Positions 9,746-19,530 are shown, counted from the stretch's first letter. The stretch is DNA of 64,000 bases from an uncultured Flavobacteriales bacterium (GCA_903873905.1 CAIQQJ010000115.1:1-64000); one strand, 5' to 3'. Notes: generated by a model not told the origin, from the sequence alone. Program-made: numbers and translations.

Positions 9746-10989
9746 CCAGCAATATTGTATTCGTTGATTTTTCTGTACAAAGTTCGTTCCGAAATTCCGA
9801 GTTCCTTCGCGGCATTCTTGCGCTTTCCTCGATGTTTTTCCAATGCTTTTGTGATCAATTCAATTTCTTTATCCTGCAACGATAAGGAATCTTCCACAAC
9901 TTCTTCGTGTGTTTGGATTTCTTCGTTGGAATCTTTCCAATTTGGACTATGGATTACAACTGATTCCCCATTGGAAGAAGTTTGTGACTTTACATCAGAA
10001 AAATGTTTTTGTATGACGGGTGCATTTTGCGATAAAATTTCGGGAGTAATGCGTCCTCCGGCTTGAATCATTTGCATGGTCAATCCTTTCAGATCATTTA
10101 ACTCCTGACGCATTTGTTGCAAAAGCTGAAATAAAAATTCACGCTCCCGCGGATCACTCGCACCAGCTTCTCCTCTTGCAAGCACTGGCATATTTGAAGC
10201 AGATGTTTTGAAATCCGGTAAATATTTACTCAAGGTTGCAATATCAATCTCGCGACTTTTTTCAATAATGGAAAGTTGTTCCGTCACATTTTTCAACTGA
10301 CGAATATTTCCGTGCCAATAATAACTCGTCAACATGTGTTCTGCCTCTGGCAAAAGTTTAATCACAGGCATTCTGTATTTCGCTGCAAAATCTGCTGCAA
10401 ATTTTCGGAACAACATATGAATATCCTGACGACGATCGCGCAATGGTGGAAGTACAATTGGAACTGTATTCAAACGGTAATATAAATCTTCACGAAATTT
10501 CCCGCGAGAAATTGCTTCCAAAGGATTCACATTGGTTGCAGCAACAACACGCACATTTGTTTTCTGAACTTTCGAAGAACCCACACGAATGAATTCTCCC
10601 GATTCCAAAACACGTAATAATCTTGCTTGAGTTGCCAATGGCATTTCAGCCACTTCATCTAGAAAAATTGTTCCTCCGTCGGCCACTTCAAAATATCCCT
10701 TGCGCGCTTCATTCGCTCCTGTAAAAGACCCTTTTTCATGACCAAACAATTCCGAATCAATTGTTCCTTCTGGAATCGCACCACAATTTACCGCAATGTA
10801 CGGACCATGTTTGCGCGCACTGAGTTGATGAATGATTTGCGGAAAAGATTCCTTTCCCGTTCCGCTTTCACCAGTGATGAGAACAGAAAGATCAGTAGGT
10901 GCAACCTGCACCGCAATGTCAATCGCACGATCAAGTTGTGGCGTTGTACCGATGATTCCGAAGCGTAATTTTATTTCTTGAATTGTCAT
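9742..10989 (-). CDS. sigma-54-dependent transcriptional activator without receiver domain
   Basis: Enhancer-binding AAA+ ATPase that would open RpoN-holoenzyme promoters. Only about ten residues precede the AAA+ domain, so there is no receiver, GAF or PAS domain. Walker A is GESGTGKE (40-47), the sigma-54 contact loop is GSFTGA (87-92, Ser in place of the common Ala of GAFTGA), Walker B is TIFLDE (107-112), and the sensor region NVRVVAATN follows. A Fis-type helix-turn-helix closes the protein (KNAAKELGISERTLYRKI). Its stop overlaps the lptE start by 4 bp, and miaB lies 38 bp upstream. This gene order is common in Bacteroidota. Target genes cannot be inferred; lack of a sensor suggests control by level or by a partner. 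Confidence 0.92.
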   Translation of the reverse strand: MTIQEIKLRFGIIGTTPQLDRAIDIAVQVAPTDLSVLITGESGTGKESFPQIIHQLSARKHGPYIAVNCGAIPEGTIDSELFGHEKGSFTGANEARKGYFEVADGGTIFLDEVAEMPLATQARLLRVLESGEFIRVGSSKVQKTNVRVVAATNVNPLEAISRGKFREDLYYRLNTVPIVLPPLRDRRQDIHMLFRKFAADFAAKYRMPVIKLLPEAEHMLTSYYWHGNIRQLKNVTEQLSIIEKSREIDIATLSKYLPDFKTSASNMPVLARGEAGASDPREREFLFQLLQQMRQELNDLKGLTMQMIQAGGRITPEILSQNAPVIQKHFSDVKSQTSSNGESVVIHSPNWKDSNEEIQTHEEVVEDSLSLQDKEIELITKALEKHRGKRKNAAKELGISERTLYRKINEYNIAG

Positions 10990-11000
10990 TTTTAAAGTCT

Positions 11001-11030
11001 AAAAATTCTCCGTGTCACCGTGTTTTTTTA
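11001..11030. repeat. copy of a CACGG-type dispersed repeat
   Basis: On the minus strand it reads AAAAAAACACGGTGACACGG followed by AGAATTTTT. It resembles AAAAAAACACGGAGGCACGG at 55784-55815. It covers the last bases of miaB and the short gap to the sigma-54 activator gene. Confidence 0.6.
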
Positions 11031-12473
11031 ATTCACTTTCCCAATCAAAGTAGTCGCCGTACAAGTATCCACAAAAACATCTGCATATTCCCCGATCTTA
11101 TAATTCCCCTTCGGAAAAACCACAACTATATTCTGCGAATTTCTTCCAGCCCATTTATTTGGATCACGCTTCGAAGTACGTTCAATCAACACACGATGTG
11201 TTTTATTTAAATGCGTCAATGTTTTTTTCTCTGATAAATTTTTCTGCAATTCAATCACTTCAGCCAAACGACGTTTCTTGATTTCTTCAGGAATATCATC
11301 CTCCAATTTCCGTTCCGCAGCAGTGTTTGGACGTTCGGAATAAAAAAACATAAAGGAGAAATCATATTGCGCCCATTTCATCAACGACAATGTTTCCTGA
11401 TGATCTTCCTCCGTCTCCGTACAAAATCCGGAAATGATATCAGCGGAAATTCCGCAGTCTGGAAGAATTTTTCTGATCGCAAGAATTCTTTCCATGTACC
11501 ATTCACGTGTGTAACCACGATTCATCAATTCTAGAATTCTGGAACTTCCACTCTGTACTGGAAGATGAATGTTCTTGCAAATGTTTTCGTATTTCGCCAT
11601 CACATACAAAACATCATCCGTCATATCTTTTGGATTGGATGTGCTGTAACGAACACGCAAATCAGGATTTATCTGCGCAACCATTTCCAACAATTGAGCA
11701 AAATTGGTGGTAGGAATATTTTTACTGACGTCCGCATCGAACGTAGTCGAGATGTCTTTTTTCAATCCTCCTCCTGCCCAGATGTAAGAATCTACATTCT
11801 GTCCAAGCAATGTCACTTCACGATATCCTCTTTCAAATAGATCTTTTACTTCGGCAATAATGCTTTCCGGATTGCGCGAACGTTCACGTCCACGAGTGAA
11901 AGGCACCACACAAAACGAACACATGTTATCACATCCACGCATAATGCTGACGAATGCCGTTACACCATTGCTGTCAATTCTCACTGGAGAAATATCCGCG
12001 TACGTTTCCTCTTTCGACAAAATAACATTCACCGCTTTTTGTCCGCTTTCAACTTTGGCAAGTAAATTCGGAATGTCGCGATATGCATCTGGACCAACAA
12101 CAAGATCAACCAACTTTTCCTCTTCCAGAAATTTCTCTTTCAAACGTTCTGCCATACAACCCAGAACACCAATGACCAATTCAGGATTTTTCTTTTTCGC
12201 TTTTTTGAAATCCGTCAAACGTTGACGAACGCGTTGCTCCGCATTATCACGAATCGAGCAAGTGTTTACAAAAATCACATCCGCCTCATTAAAATCCTTG
12301 GTCGTTGCAAAACCTCCGTTGTGTAAAATGGAAGCCACAATCTCACTATCCGCGAAATTCATTGCGCAACCATAACTTTCAAGATAAAGCTTACGTTTTC
12401 CCTCCGCTTTTCCATCCATCATCAAGGCTTCTCCTTGGCGATTTTCATCAATGACTTTTCCTATTTCTTCCAT
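11028..12473 (-). CDS. miaB: tRNA methylthiotransferase MiaB
   Basis: Radical-SAM enzyme that adds the 2-methylthio group to N6-isopentenyladenosine at position 37 of tRNAs. The N-terminal UPF0004 domain carries three cluster cysteines (SYGCAMN, NTCSIR, LGCMAER); the radical-SAM motif is [14 protein letters not shown]; the C-terminus is a TRAM domain ([23 protein letters not shown]). I start at ATG 12473 ([11 protein letters not shown]); the 20 extra residues in the ORF track look like leader sequence. [14 protein letters not shown]-type and LLGQNVDSY motifs separate MiaB from the MtaB and RimO branches. First gene of the operon that runs to secG. Confidence 0.96.
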   Translation of the reverse strand: MEEIGKVIDENRQGEALMMDGKAEGKRKLYLESYGCAMNFADSEIVASILHNGGFATTKDFNEADVIFVNTCSIRDNAEQRVRQRLTDFKKAKKKNPELVIGVLGCMAERLKEKFLEEEKLVDLVVGPDAYRDIPNLLAKVESGQKAVNVILSKEETYADISPVRIDSNGVTAFVSIMRGCDNMCSFCVVPFTRGRERSRNPESIIAEVKDLFERGYREVTLLGQNVDSYIWAGGGLKKDISTTFDADVSKNIPTTNFAQLLEMVAQINPDLRVRYSTSNPKDMTDDVLYVMAKYENICKNIHLPVQSGSSRILELMNRGYTREWYMERILAIRKILPDCGISADIISGFCTETEEDHQETLSLMKWAQYDFSFMFFYSERPNTAAERKLEDDIPEEIKKRRLAEVIELQKNLSEKKTLTHLNKTHRVLIERTSKRDPNKWAGRNSQNIVVVFPKGNYKIGEYADVFVDTCTATTLIGKVN

Positions 12474-12804
12474 TTTCAAAATCCTTCTCTTAAAAAGGAA
12501 AGCAAAGGTATCAAAAATCAAATCATCTGCCAAAATGTCACGTTTTTTAACAAGACCTTAAAAAAATATTTTTTGACACTCCTTTTTTAGCCTTTTCATA
12601 CTATATAAACAGGGCTTTAAAAAAGGCCTGGGTCTTGGCTTCGATCATGGACTGGATTTGGAATTGTGGTAAAGGAATGTTTTTCTTTGCGCCCCATCGA
12701 TCCAATTATTCTGCAATTTTTTCGAGGCTAAAGAATTTTGGAATTAGACGATTTAGAGATACATATATGTAGTGTGCAGTTGAACTTTTAATAACGAACA
12801 ACAA
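12474..12804. other. divergent intergenic region miaB / topA
   Basis: 331 bp that must hold the divergent promoters for the miaB operon and topA. I found no convincing -33 TTTG / -7 TAnnTTTG pair for either gene, no open frame of note and no hairpin terminator. Confidence 0.6.
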
Positions 12805-15321
12805 ATGGCGAAAAACCTTGTGATAGTTGAGTCTCCAGCGAAAGCGAAGACAATTGAAGGATTTCTTGGGAAAGATTTTTTGGTAAAATCAAGTTTCGGA
12901 CACGTGCGCGACCTTGTAAAAAAGGGAATGGCCGTTGATACCGATAATAAGTTTCAACCGAAATATGAGATTTCCCCTGATAAGGAAAAGGTGGTTTCTG
13001 AATTAAAAAAATTAGCGAAAGATGCTGTTGTATGGTTAGCGACTGATGAGGACCGTGAAGGAGAAGCCATTTCTTGGCACTTGGCTGAAGCATTGAATCT
13101 CGATGTAAAAAAAACCAAGCGAATTGTTTTTCATGAAATTACAAAAGGTGCAATTCTAAAAGCAATTGAATCGCCACGCACCATCGACAAACATTTGGTG
13201 GATGCACAACAGGCTCGTCGTATTTTAGATCGTCTTGTTGGTTTTGAATTATCACCGATTCTTTGGAAAAAAATCAAACCATCACTTTCTGCAGGGCGTG
13301 TTCAAAGTGTTGCAGTAAGATTGATTGTGGAACGTGAACGTGAAATCACAAATTTCAAGTCGGTTTCTTCTTATAAAGTATCTGCACTTTTTAATTCCAA
13401 TGGAAATAATTTCAAGGCAGAATTAAAAAATAATTTCAAAACAATTGAAGAAGCTCGTGCATTTTTAGAAAAATGCAAAGCCGCAACCTTCACGATTTCC
13501 TCATTGGAAACAAAGCCTGCGAAAAAAACACCATCTGCTCCATTTACAACTTCAACTTTACAACAGGAAGCTTCACGCAAATTGGGTTTCTCCGTTAAAC
13601 GTACAATGTCCGTTGCGCAACGCTTGTACGAGAGTGGAAAAATCACCTACATGAGAACGGATTCCGTGAATCTTTCTGAAACAGCATTGGATCAGGCAAG
13701 AACTACCATCGGAAAAAATTACGGCGAGAAATACATCAACATCCGCACATTCAAAAACAAAAGCAAAGGTGCACAGGAAGCCCACGAAGCAATTCGTCCA
13801 ACTTACCTCGAGCATTCTTCTGTTGATGCTGAACGTGATGAAGCGCGTTTGTATGAATTGATTTGGAAACGCACCATCGCTTCCCAAATGGCCGATGCCG
13901 AATTGGAAAAAACAACTGCGATCATTTCTGTTTCTACCACTTCAGAAAATTTTGTTGCACAAGGTGAAGTCATCAAGTTCGATGGATTTTTAAAAGTGTA
14001 TTTGGAATCTTCTGATGACGATGAAGAGGATGAGAATGACGAAACCAAAGAGGGAATGTTGCCGCCACTCAAAATGGGGCAAAATCTTGAAGTAAATAAT
14101 ATCACTGCCACACAACGTTTTTCTCATCATCCCGCACGATTTACAGAAGCGAGTCTGGTGAAAAAATTGGAAGAACTCGGAATAGGCCGACCTTCCACTT
14201 ACGCTCCAACAATTTCAACTGTTCAAGATCGTGGTTATGTGGTGAAGGAAGATCGTGAAGGAACACCACGAAAATATGATGTACTGACTTTACGAAATAA
14301 AAATATTTCAGAAGAGATTAAACAGGAAAATACCGGTGCGGAAAAATCAAAATTATTTCCAACCGATATCGGAATGGTTGTAACGGATTTTTTGAATCAA
14401 CATTTCCCAATTATCATGGATTATAATTTCACCGCAAAAGTGGAATTGGAATTTGATGAAATTGCAGAAGGAAATGTGCAGTGGCAAAAAATGTTGGAAT
14501 CTTTTTATCGCCCTTTCCACAAAACAGTTGAAACCACAGAAGAAAAATCGGAACGCGCAAGTGGCGAACGTTTGCTTGGTGTTGATCCGAAATCTGGAAA
14601 AAATATTTACGCTCGTATTGGAAGATTCGGTCCGCTCGTTCAAATCGGTGAAGCGGATGAAGTGGAAAAAAAATTCGCAAGTCTAAAAAAAGATCAGCGC
14701 CTCGAAGGAATTACGCTTGAGGATGCATTGGAACTTTTCAAACTGCCACGCATCGCCGGCCAATTCGAAGACAAAGACATGAAAATTGCCATCGGTCGTT
14801 TCGGTCCTTACATTCAACACAACAATTTATTTTTCTCCATTCCCAAAGACGATGATCCATTGGAACTTTCCAAGGAACGCGCCATCGAAATTATTTTGGC
14901 GAAAAGAAAATCCGACGCTGAAAAGGAAATCAAAGCTTTCCGAAATGAAGGCCGCGATGATATTCGTATTTTGAATGGACGTTGGGGCCCGTATTTCTGT
15001 ATTGGAAAAAGCAATTATAAAATTCCAAAAGACCGCGAACCTGCTTCACTTTCTCTTGCAGAATGTTTAGCACTAGCAGAAGAGCAGGAAAAAAATATGC
15101 CGCCTTATAAACGCGCATTGCTTGCAAAAAAAGCCGCCCTCGAAGCGAAGAAAGCTCCGAAAGGAAAAAAAGTTGCCGTGAAAAAAGTTCCTGCAATAAA
15201 TAAAATGCCTGCAGCAAAAAAAGAAGGTCCTGTTAAAAAAGTAGCGATAAAAAAACCTGCAAAAACAACAGCGCGAGTTGTGAAAAGAGGGTCCAAGAAA
15301 AAAGCAGCCAAGAAAAAATAA
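12805..15321 (+). CDS. topA: DNA topoisomerase I
   Basis: Type IA topoisomerase relaxing negative supercoils. The Toprim domain shows NLVIVESPAKAKTIEGFLG and the metal-binding ATDEDREGEAISWHL; the catalytic tyrosine is Tyr282 in GKITYMRTDS. AHEAIRPT and GIGRPSTYAPTI mark the central domains. After about residue 590 come glycine-rich C-terminal repeats (GRFGPLVQIGE, GRFGPYIQHN, GRWGPYFCIGKSNYKIP) of the topoisomerase C-terminal-repeat type in place of zinc fingers, and the last 70 residues are a Lys/Ala/Pro-rich basic tail (KKVAVKKVPA, KKAAKKK). No stop or gap problems. No Shine-Dalgarno sequence is present before the ATG. The downstream neighbours are the arginase-like gene and the gld locus, a pairing common in Bacteroidota. 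Confidence 0.97.
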   Translation: MAKNLVIVESPAKAKTIEGFLGKDFLVKSSFGHVRDLVKKGMAVDTDNKFQPKYEISPDKEKVVSELKKLAKDAVVWLATDEDREGEAISWHLAEALNLDVKKTKRIVFHEITKGAILKAIESPRTIDKHLVDAQQARRILDRLVGFELSPILWKKIKPSLSAGRVQSVAVRLIVEREREITNFKSVSSYKVSALFNSNGNNFKAELKNNFKTIEEARAFLEKCKAATFTISSLETKPAKKTPSAPFTTSTLQQEASRKLGFSVKRTMSVAQRLYESGKITYMRTDSVNLSETALDQARTTIGKNYGEKYINIRTFKNKSKGAQEAHEAIRPTYLEHSSVDAERDEARLYELIWKRTIASQMADAELEKTTAIISVSTTSENFVAQGEVIKFDGFLKVYLESSDDDEEDENDETKEGMLPPLKMGQNLEVNNITATQRFSHHPARFTEASLVKKLEELGIGRPSTYAPTISTVQDRGYVVKEDREGTPRKYDVLTLRNKNISEEIKQENTGAEKSKLFPTDIGMVVTDFLNQHFPIIMDYNFTAKVELEFDEIAEGNVQWQKMLESFYRPFHKTVETTEEKSERASGERLLGVDPKSGKNIYARIGRFGPLVQIGEADEVEKKFASLKKDQRLEGITLEDALELFKLPRIAGQFEDKDMKIAIGRFGPYIQHNNLFFSIPKDDDPLELSKERAIEIILAKRKSDAEKEIKAFRNEGRDDIRILNGRWGPYFCIGKSNYKIPKDREPASLSLAECLALAEEQEKNMPPYKRALLAKKAALEAKKAPKGKKVAVKKVPAINKMPAAKKEGPVKKVAIKKPAKTTARVVKRGSKKKAAKKK

Positions 15322-15414
15322 TTCTATATTCAGAATCATCTGCGAAATCATTTGAAGCTGCGATAAATGTTTTTTTAGGAGCACTGAAATTGCAGTTTCA
15401 AAGCAACGCTTCAC

Positions 15415-15483
15415 CTGCTATCCGTTCCAAGTCCTCTCCCAACAGAAATGTTGGGATCCGGGCTTTCTACTTCTATCAGGGCT
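15415..15483 (-). repeat. dispersed palindromic element, type 2
   Basis: Outline: CTGCTATCCGTTCCAAGTCC, the palindrome TCCCAACAGAAATGTTGGGA (15437-15456), then CCGGGCTTTCTACTTCTATCAGGGCT. The minus strand gives AGCCCTGATAGAAGTAGAAA, resembling the GGAAAGCCCG start of type 1. A related copy lies at 55687-55758. It fills part of the 342-bp gap after topA; the remainder contains a short CCGCGCCTCAGCGCT remnant near 15516 and otherwise nothing I recognise. Confidence 0.85.
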
Positions 15484-15663
15484 GTTTTAGGGAATCTTTA
15501 TTTCTAATAAAATCTCCCGCGCCTCAGCGCTAAAAAATTGTTAGTGAATCTCAATTTTTACATAAATCCAACGTTACCAACATTCCTCTGCTCAAAACCC
15601 CAATCACCTGCAACCAATCACCACCCACCATTTTCCGATATTTGCTAAACACGAAAATCAGAA

Positions 15664-16851
15664 ATGAGCCAATCCCTAGACTTCAGCGAATTTTTCGAAC
15701 CGGTAAACACCGAAAGAATTTCTTCAGGAAAAATTTTTCTTGGAACACAATTTGGCCAATTGCTTCGCACCAATAATCCTGTAACAGGCTGGCCCGATCT
15801 TAATGGCGTTCAACTTGTTCTCATTGGCGTAAATGAAGATCGCCGTTGCATAAATAACAATGGCGCAGCACTCGCTCCTGATGAAGTGCGCGAAAATCTC
15901 TACAAACTTTTCCAAGGCGATTGGCAATTGAAAATGGCCGATCTCGGTGACATTCGCGCAGGCCACACACCCGAAGACACAGATTATGCTTTGAAAACTG
16001 TGATTGGTGCAATGCTGAAAAAAAATATTGTCCCAATTATCATTGGTGGCGGACAAGATCTCACCTATGCGCAATATCTTGGGTATGAAAAAATGGAACA
16101 AACCGTAAACGTAGTTTCCATCGATTCACAATTTGATTTGGGTGCTGCGGGAGAAGAATTGAATTCTCGTTCTTTCCTCAGCAAAATAATTTTACAACAA
16201 CCTAATTTCCTTTTTAATTTTTCCAATATCGGTTACCAAACTTATTTCGTTGAACAAAGTGGTTTGGAATTAATGCAGAAATTGAATTTCGATATTCACC
16301 GTCTCGGTCAAGCGCGTGCGAAAATGGAAGAGGTAGAACCGATTATCCGCAATGCAGATTTGGTGAGTTTTGATTTGGGTGCCGTTCGACAGAGTGAAGC
16401 GCCAGGAAATGGAAATGCATCGCCCAATGGTTTTTTTGGTGATGAAGCATGTCAACTCGCGCGGTATGCAGGAATTTCTGATAAGTGCACTTCCATCGGA
16501 ATTTATGAATTGAATCCTGCTTTCGATCGAAAACAACTCACTTCACATTTGGTCGCTCAAATGATTTGGTGTTTCGCTGATGGATATTACAATCGCAAAA
16601 AGGATTTTCCATTCTCTGACATCACCGATTATACGCGCTTCCGTGTTTTTCTCAAAGATCACAAACACGAAATCGTTTTTTACAAATCGGCAAGAAGCGA
16701 TCGTTGGTGGATGGAAGTTCCTTATCCTCCCAATCAGAAATTGCGTTTTGAGCGTCATGCACTCGTGCCTTGTTCGTACAACGATTACGAAGAAGCCTGC
16801 AAAGAAGAAATGCCCGATCGCTGGCTGCAGACTTTCCAAAAACTTTCTTGA
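15664..16851 (+). CDS. arginase/formimidoylglutamase-family protein with altered metal site
   Basis: Ureohydrolase fold, 395 residues. The family landmarks are present but changed: the first metal motif reads GGGQDLTYA (residues about 128-136) where active enzymes have GGxHD; the second reads DSQFDLG where DAHxD is usual; the third reads SFDLGAVRQSEAPG where SxDxDxxDP is usual. The histidines and several aspartates that hold the two Mn ions are therefore missing, so hydrolase activity is doubtful. Proteins of this type sit next to gldK in many Bacteroidota and are often labelled formimidoylglutamase. Here it lies between topA and the PorP/gld locus. A role in gliding or T9SS is only suggested by position. 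Confidence 0.85.
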   Translation: MSQSLDFSEFFEPVNTERISSGKIFLGTQFGQLLRTNNPVTGWPDLNGVQLVLIGVNEDRRCINNNGAALAPDEVRENLYKLFQGDWQLKMADLGDIRAGHTPEDTDYALKTVIGAMLKKNIVPIIIGGGQDLTYAQYLGYEKMEQTVNVVSIDSQFDLGAAGEELNSRSFLSKIILQQPNFLFNFSNIGYQTYFVEQSGLELMQKLNFDIHRLGQARAKMEEVEPIIRNADLVSFDLGAVRQSEAPGNGNASPNGFFGDEACQLARYAGISDKCTSIGIYELNPAFDRKQLTSHLVAQMIWCFADGYYNRKKDFPFSDITDYTRFRVFLKDHKHEIVFYKSARSDRWWMEVPYPPNQKLRFERHALVPCSYNDYEEACKEEMPDRWLQTFQKLS

Positions 16852-16959
16852 TAAAATTCTCGCGCACACTCTTTCGCGCATTTCCAATTTGGTGACTTCC
16901 AATTTCCAATTAAAAAATCCAATTGAAAATCGGCAATCAATAAATCGCAATCTTTTTCT

Positions 16960-17049
16960 GCGTGAGGGATTGCAGCGTAAAGCCCGACGCAACATTTCTG
17001 TTGGGGCACGCACAAATAGAAAAAAGCGGTCCCAACAGTATTGTTGGGA
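16960..17049 (+). repeat. dispersed palindromic element, type 1, plus second palindrome
   Basis: GCGTGAGGGATTGCAGCG, AAAGCCCGAC and GCAACATTTCTGTTGGGG-CACGC (16960-17011), then a perfect extra palindrome TCCCAACAGTATTGTTGGGA (17030-17049). It takes up about a quarter of the 335-bp gap between the arginase-like gene and the first PorP gene; the rest is AT-rich (a TTTTCGAA/TCAAATTTTCGAA run near 17080-17112) with no open frame. Confidence 0.85.
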
Positions 17050-17186
17050 GCAGTAAAAAAATAGTCAAGGCTAAATCAACAATTTTCGAATAATCAAATT
17101 TTCGAATCTCAAATCAGATGTATCTTTTTTCAAGGGTTTGGTTATAGAATAAAGTCGCCGCTTTTCATTTCACCAAAACGATACAC

Positions 17187-18161
17187 ATGAAAAAAATAAT
17201 TACACTTCTTGCCCTTGCGCTCAGGAGCACGATGGCATTTGCACAGCAGGATCCGCAATTTTCGCAATACATGAACAATAAACTTTTCATGAATCCGGCT
17301 TATGCAGGAATGCGGAATGCACTTTGCATGAGTTTGATTGGACGAAATCAGTGGAACGGATTTGATGGGTCACCAAACAGCGGAGTTTTGTCTACAGATT
17401 TTGTTCTGCCCAAAAACAGTGGAGGTGTCGGATTCAATTTGATGTACGATAAGTTGGGTTTTGAAAACAATTTGAGTTTTCATGGAATCTATTCGAAACA
17501 TTTTGAATTGAAACATGAATCCCAAATTGGAATAGGAATGGATATTGGAAGTTTCAGTAAACGATTGGGACCATCAGGAAATCAACAATGGCTCGCCACA
17601 ACAAATTGGCAAGCGGATGCAACGATTCCTCCTCAGATAAAAAAAACGGTTTTGGATTTGGGTTTGGGAATTTGGTACCAGAATCCAAAATTGTGGTTTG
17701 GCATTTCCACCTCGCATCTAAATGGAAAATTGATTGACGATGGCAACCAACAAATAGGAAATGAGAATCATAATCTTGTTTTTCAAATGGCGCGGCATTA
17801 TTTTATTACTGGCGGAGCAAATCTTTTTCAACCCAATACTTGGGAAGTAAAACCGTCTTTTCTTATAAAGACAGACGGAATTATTACTTCCTTGGATTTG
17901 AATACCACGATCATTTACAAAAAACGTTTCTGGTTTGGTGCTTCCTACCGCTATAAAGATGCTATTTGTCCAATGGCAGGATTTCTGATTCCAAGCTCCA
18001 AAGCAAATCCTGACCTCGGACTGAAAGTTGGTTTCGCGTATGACTACTCCACTTCACAACTAAAGAATTACAATAACGGAACCATTGAAGTTTTCATAAA
18101 CTATTGCATGCCATTAGAATGGCTTACTGGTTGGGGACGTGACACAAGGATTTTTCTCTAA
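17187..18161 (+). CDS. PorP/SprF family T9SS membrane protein (copy 1)
   Basis: Outer-membrane beta-barrel protein of the PorP/SprF family. The signal peptide ends in MAFAQQDPQFSQYMNNKLFMNP, and the QDPQFSQYM.N..F.NPAYAG motif is diagnostic. The conserved C-terminal barrel ending FEYDYSTS-like GFAYDYSTSQLKNYNNGT is present and the protein ends in a short basic-aromatic strand (RDTRIFL). In flavobacteria, SprF and PorP act as outer-membrane partners of T9SS, SprF being needed for SprB adhesin export; other family members are anchors for type B cargo. It is the first of two tandem paralogs immediately upstream of gldK. Which cargo each serves cannot be read from the sequence. Confidence 0.92.
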   Translation: MKKIITLLALALRSTMAFAQQDPQFSQYMNNKLFMNPAYAGMRNALCMSLIGRNQWNGFDGSPNSGVLSTDFVLPKNSGGVGFNLMYDKLGFENNLSFHGIYSKHFELKHESQIGIGMDIGSFSKRLGPSGNQQWLATTNWQADATIPPQIKKTVLDLGLGIWYQNPKLWFGISTSHLNGKLIDDGNQQIGNENHNLVFQMARHYFITGGANLFQPNTWEVKPSFLIKTDGIITSLDLNTTIIYKKRFWFGASYRYKDAICPMAGFLIPSSKANPDLGLKVGFAYDYSTSQLKNYNNGTIEVFINYCMPLEWLTGWGRDTRIFL

Positions 18162-18252
18162 AGTTCGGCTACAAATGCAAAAAAATAAAATTGCCCTAAA
18201 AAGTCCAATTTGTTAAAATGAGTCTTCGTGAACAGGCGATGGTTAAAAAAGA

Positions 18253-18283
18253 TTTGTTTAAATAAAATGAATACCTATCTTAG
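18253..18283 (+). promoter_or_regulatory. Bacteroidota-type promoter for the second PorP gene
   Basis: TTTG at 18253-18256 and TATCTTAG at 18276-18283 are 19 bp apart, close to the Bacteroidota -33 TTTG / -7 TAnnTTTG consensus with one mismatch in the -7 box. Transcription would start near 18290, leaving a leader of about 48 nt before the ATG at 18338. Confidence 0.45.
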
Positions 18284-18337
18284 CGACCTGTGTACTGAAA
18301 GTGCACAATTTAATTTGTGGCAAAACACATGAGAAAA

Positions 18338-19348
18338 ATGAAGAAAACCCTTACTATCATTGCCTTTGCGCTAGGAAGCACAGCTGCCTTTTCACAACAG
18401 GATCCGCAGTTTTCCCAGTACATGTACAACAAGCTTTTCATGAATCCGGGTTACTCTGGAATGCGTCAAGCGCTCTGTTTTACAGCCATCGCACGACAAC
18501 AGTGGGCTGGATTTGATGGAGCACCGAAAAGCGGCGTGTTTTCTGCTGATTGTTTTCTTCCAAAAATTCGTGGTGGAGTTGGAATCAATATAATGTATGA
18601 TCAACTCGGATTCGAGAATAACATGGGTTATCGCCTGAATTATTCATACCATCAGCCTTTGGGTGGTGGCATTTTGGGAATCGGTCTTGAGTTCGGTGCA
18701 TTCAGCAAACGACTTGGACCAACTGGTACACAAGCTTGGCTTGCAACTTCAAATTGGCAGAATGACCAATCTATTCCCCCTCAATTGAAAAAAACAGTTT
18801 TTGATATGGGATTTGGTCTTTGGTACCAACGTCAAAATCTTTGGTTTGGAATTTCCTCAACCCATTTGCCTGCTAGTTCATTAAGTGGACAGTCTTCATC
18901 CATGATTGTTCTACCAAATCCAACCCCACAGACATTTAGCCTTACTTACCAAATAGCTCGTCACTATTTTGTAACGGGTGGTTACAATTGGAATATCAAC
19001 GGTGGAGCGTGGGAACTTCGTCCTTCTTTCCTCGTGAAATCGGATGCAACAATCACTTCATTTGATCTTAATGTTACAGCACTTTATAACCAGCGCTTCT
19101 GGTTTGGAGCTTCTTATCGTTTCCAGGATGCTATTTGTCCTATGATCGGTTTTATGCTTCCTCAGGCCAAAGCAACTTCAAATGAAATGCCTGGTGGTGG
19201 ATTGAAAGTTGGATTTGCCTACGATTACACAACTTCAAACTTAAAGAATTACAATAGCGGTACATTTGAATTGTTGCTGAATTATTGTATTCCAATCGTT
19301 ATTCCTGTTCACCGTCAAGGTCATGGCGATGTTCGTATTTTCGATTGA
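18338..19348 (+). CDS. PorP/SprF family T9SS membrane protein (copy 2)
   Basis: Tandem paralog of the preceding gene with the same opening after the signal peptide (AFSQQDPQFSQYMYNKLFMNPGYSGM) and the same body (ADCFLPK versus TDFVLPK, GVGINIMYDQLGFENN, GASYRFQDAICPMIGF, KVGFAYDYTTSNLKNYNSGT). I use the ATG at 18338 (MKKTLTIIAFALG), which gives a normal signal peptide; the ORF track start adds MAKHMRK. Copy 2 is 12 residues longer, mainly through an insert after residue 190. A promoter candidate sits in the gap, so it may be expressed separately from copy 1. Likely an outer-membrane T9SS component or cargo anchor. Confidence 0.92.
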   Translation: MKKTLTIIAFALGSTAAFSQQDPQFSQYMYNKLFMNPGYSGMRQALCFTAIARQQWAGFDGAPKSGVFSADCFLPKIRGGVGINIMYDQLGFENNMGYRLNYSYHQPLGGGILGIGLEFGAFSKRLGPTGTQAWLATSNWQNDQSIPPQLKKTVFDMGFGLWYQRQNLWFGISSTHLPASSLSGQSSSMIVLPNPTPQTFSLTYQIARHYFVTGGYNWNINGGAWELRPSFLVKSDATITSFDLNVTALYNQRFWFGASYRFQDAICPMIGFMLPQAKATSNEMPGGGLKVGFAYDYTTSNLKNYNSGTFELLLNYCIPIVIPVHRQGHGDVRIFD

Positions 19349-19530
19349 GCTGTAGCGAAAAGAAAGGTAACGAAACCTTAACCAATAAAATAGCGTAAGA
19401 ACGTATTCATTGTTAGTTAGATCATTGTACTAATTATGTACGATGATTTTCTACCAAGAGGGCAATTTTGGAAACATTGCCTGCGTTTTAGTAATACCAA
19501 CACCAGAAAATAGTACACTAAAGGGAAATT

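Noticed and set aside
12573-12608. TTGACA followed by TATATA upstream of topA
   Set aside because: Spacing of about 24 bp is wrong for a sigma-70 type promoter, and Bacteroidota use TTTG/TAnnTTTG.
15513-15539. CCGCGCCTCAGCGCTAAAAA segment
   Set aside because: Resembles a fragment of a common dispersed repeat, but only one copy is present here, too little to define an element.
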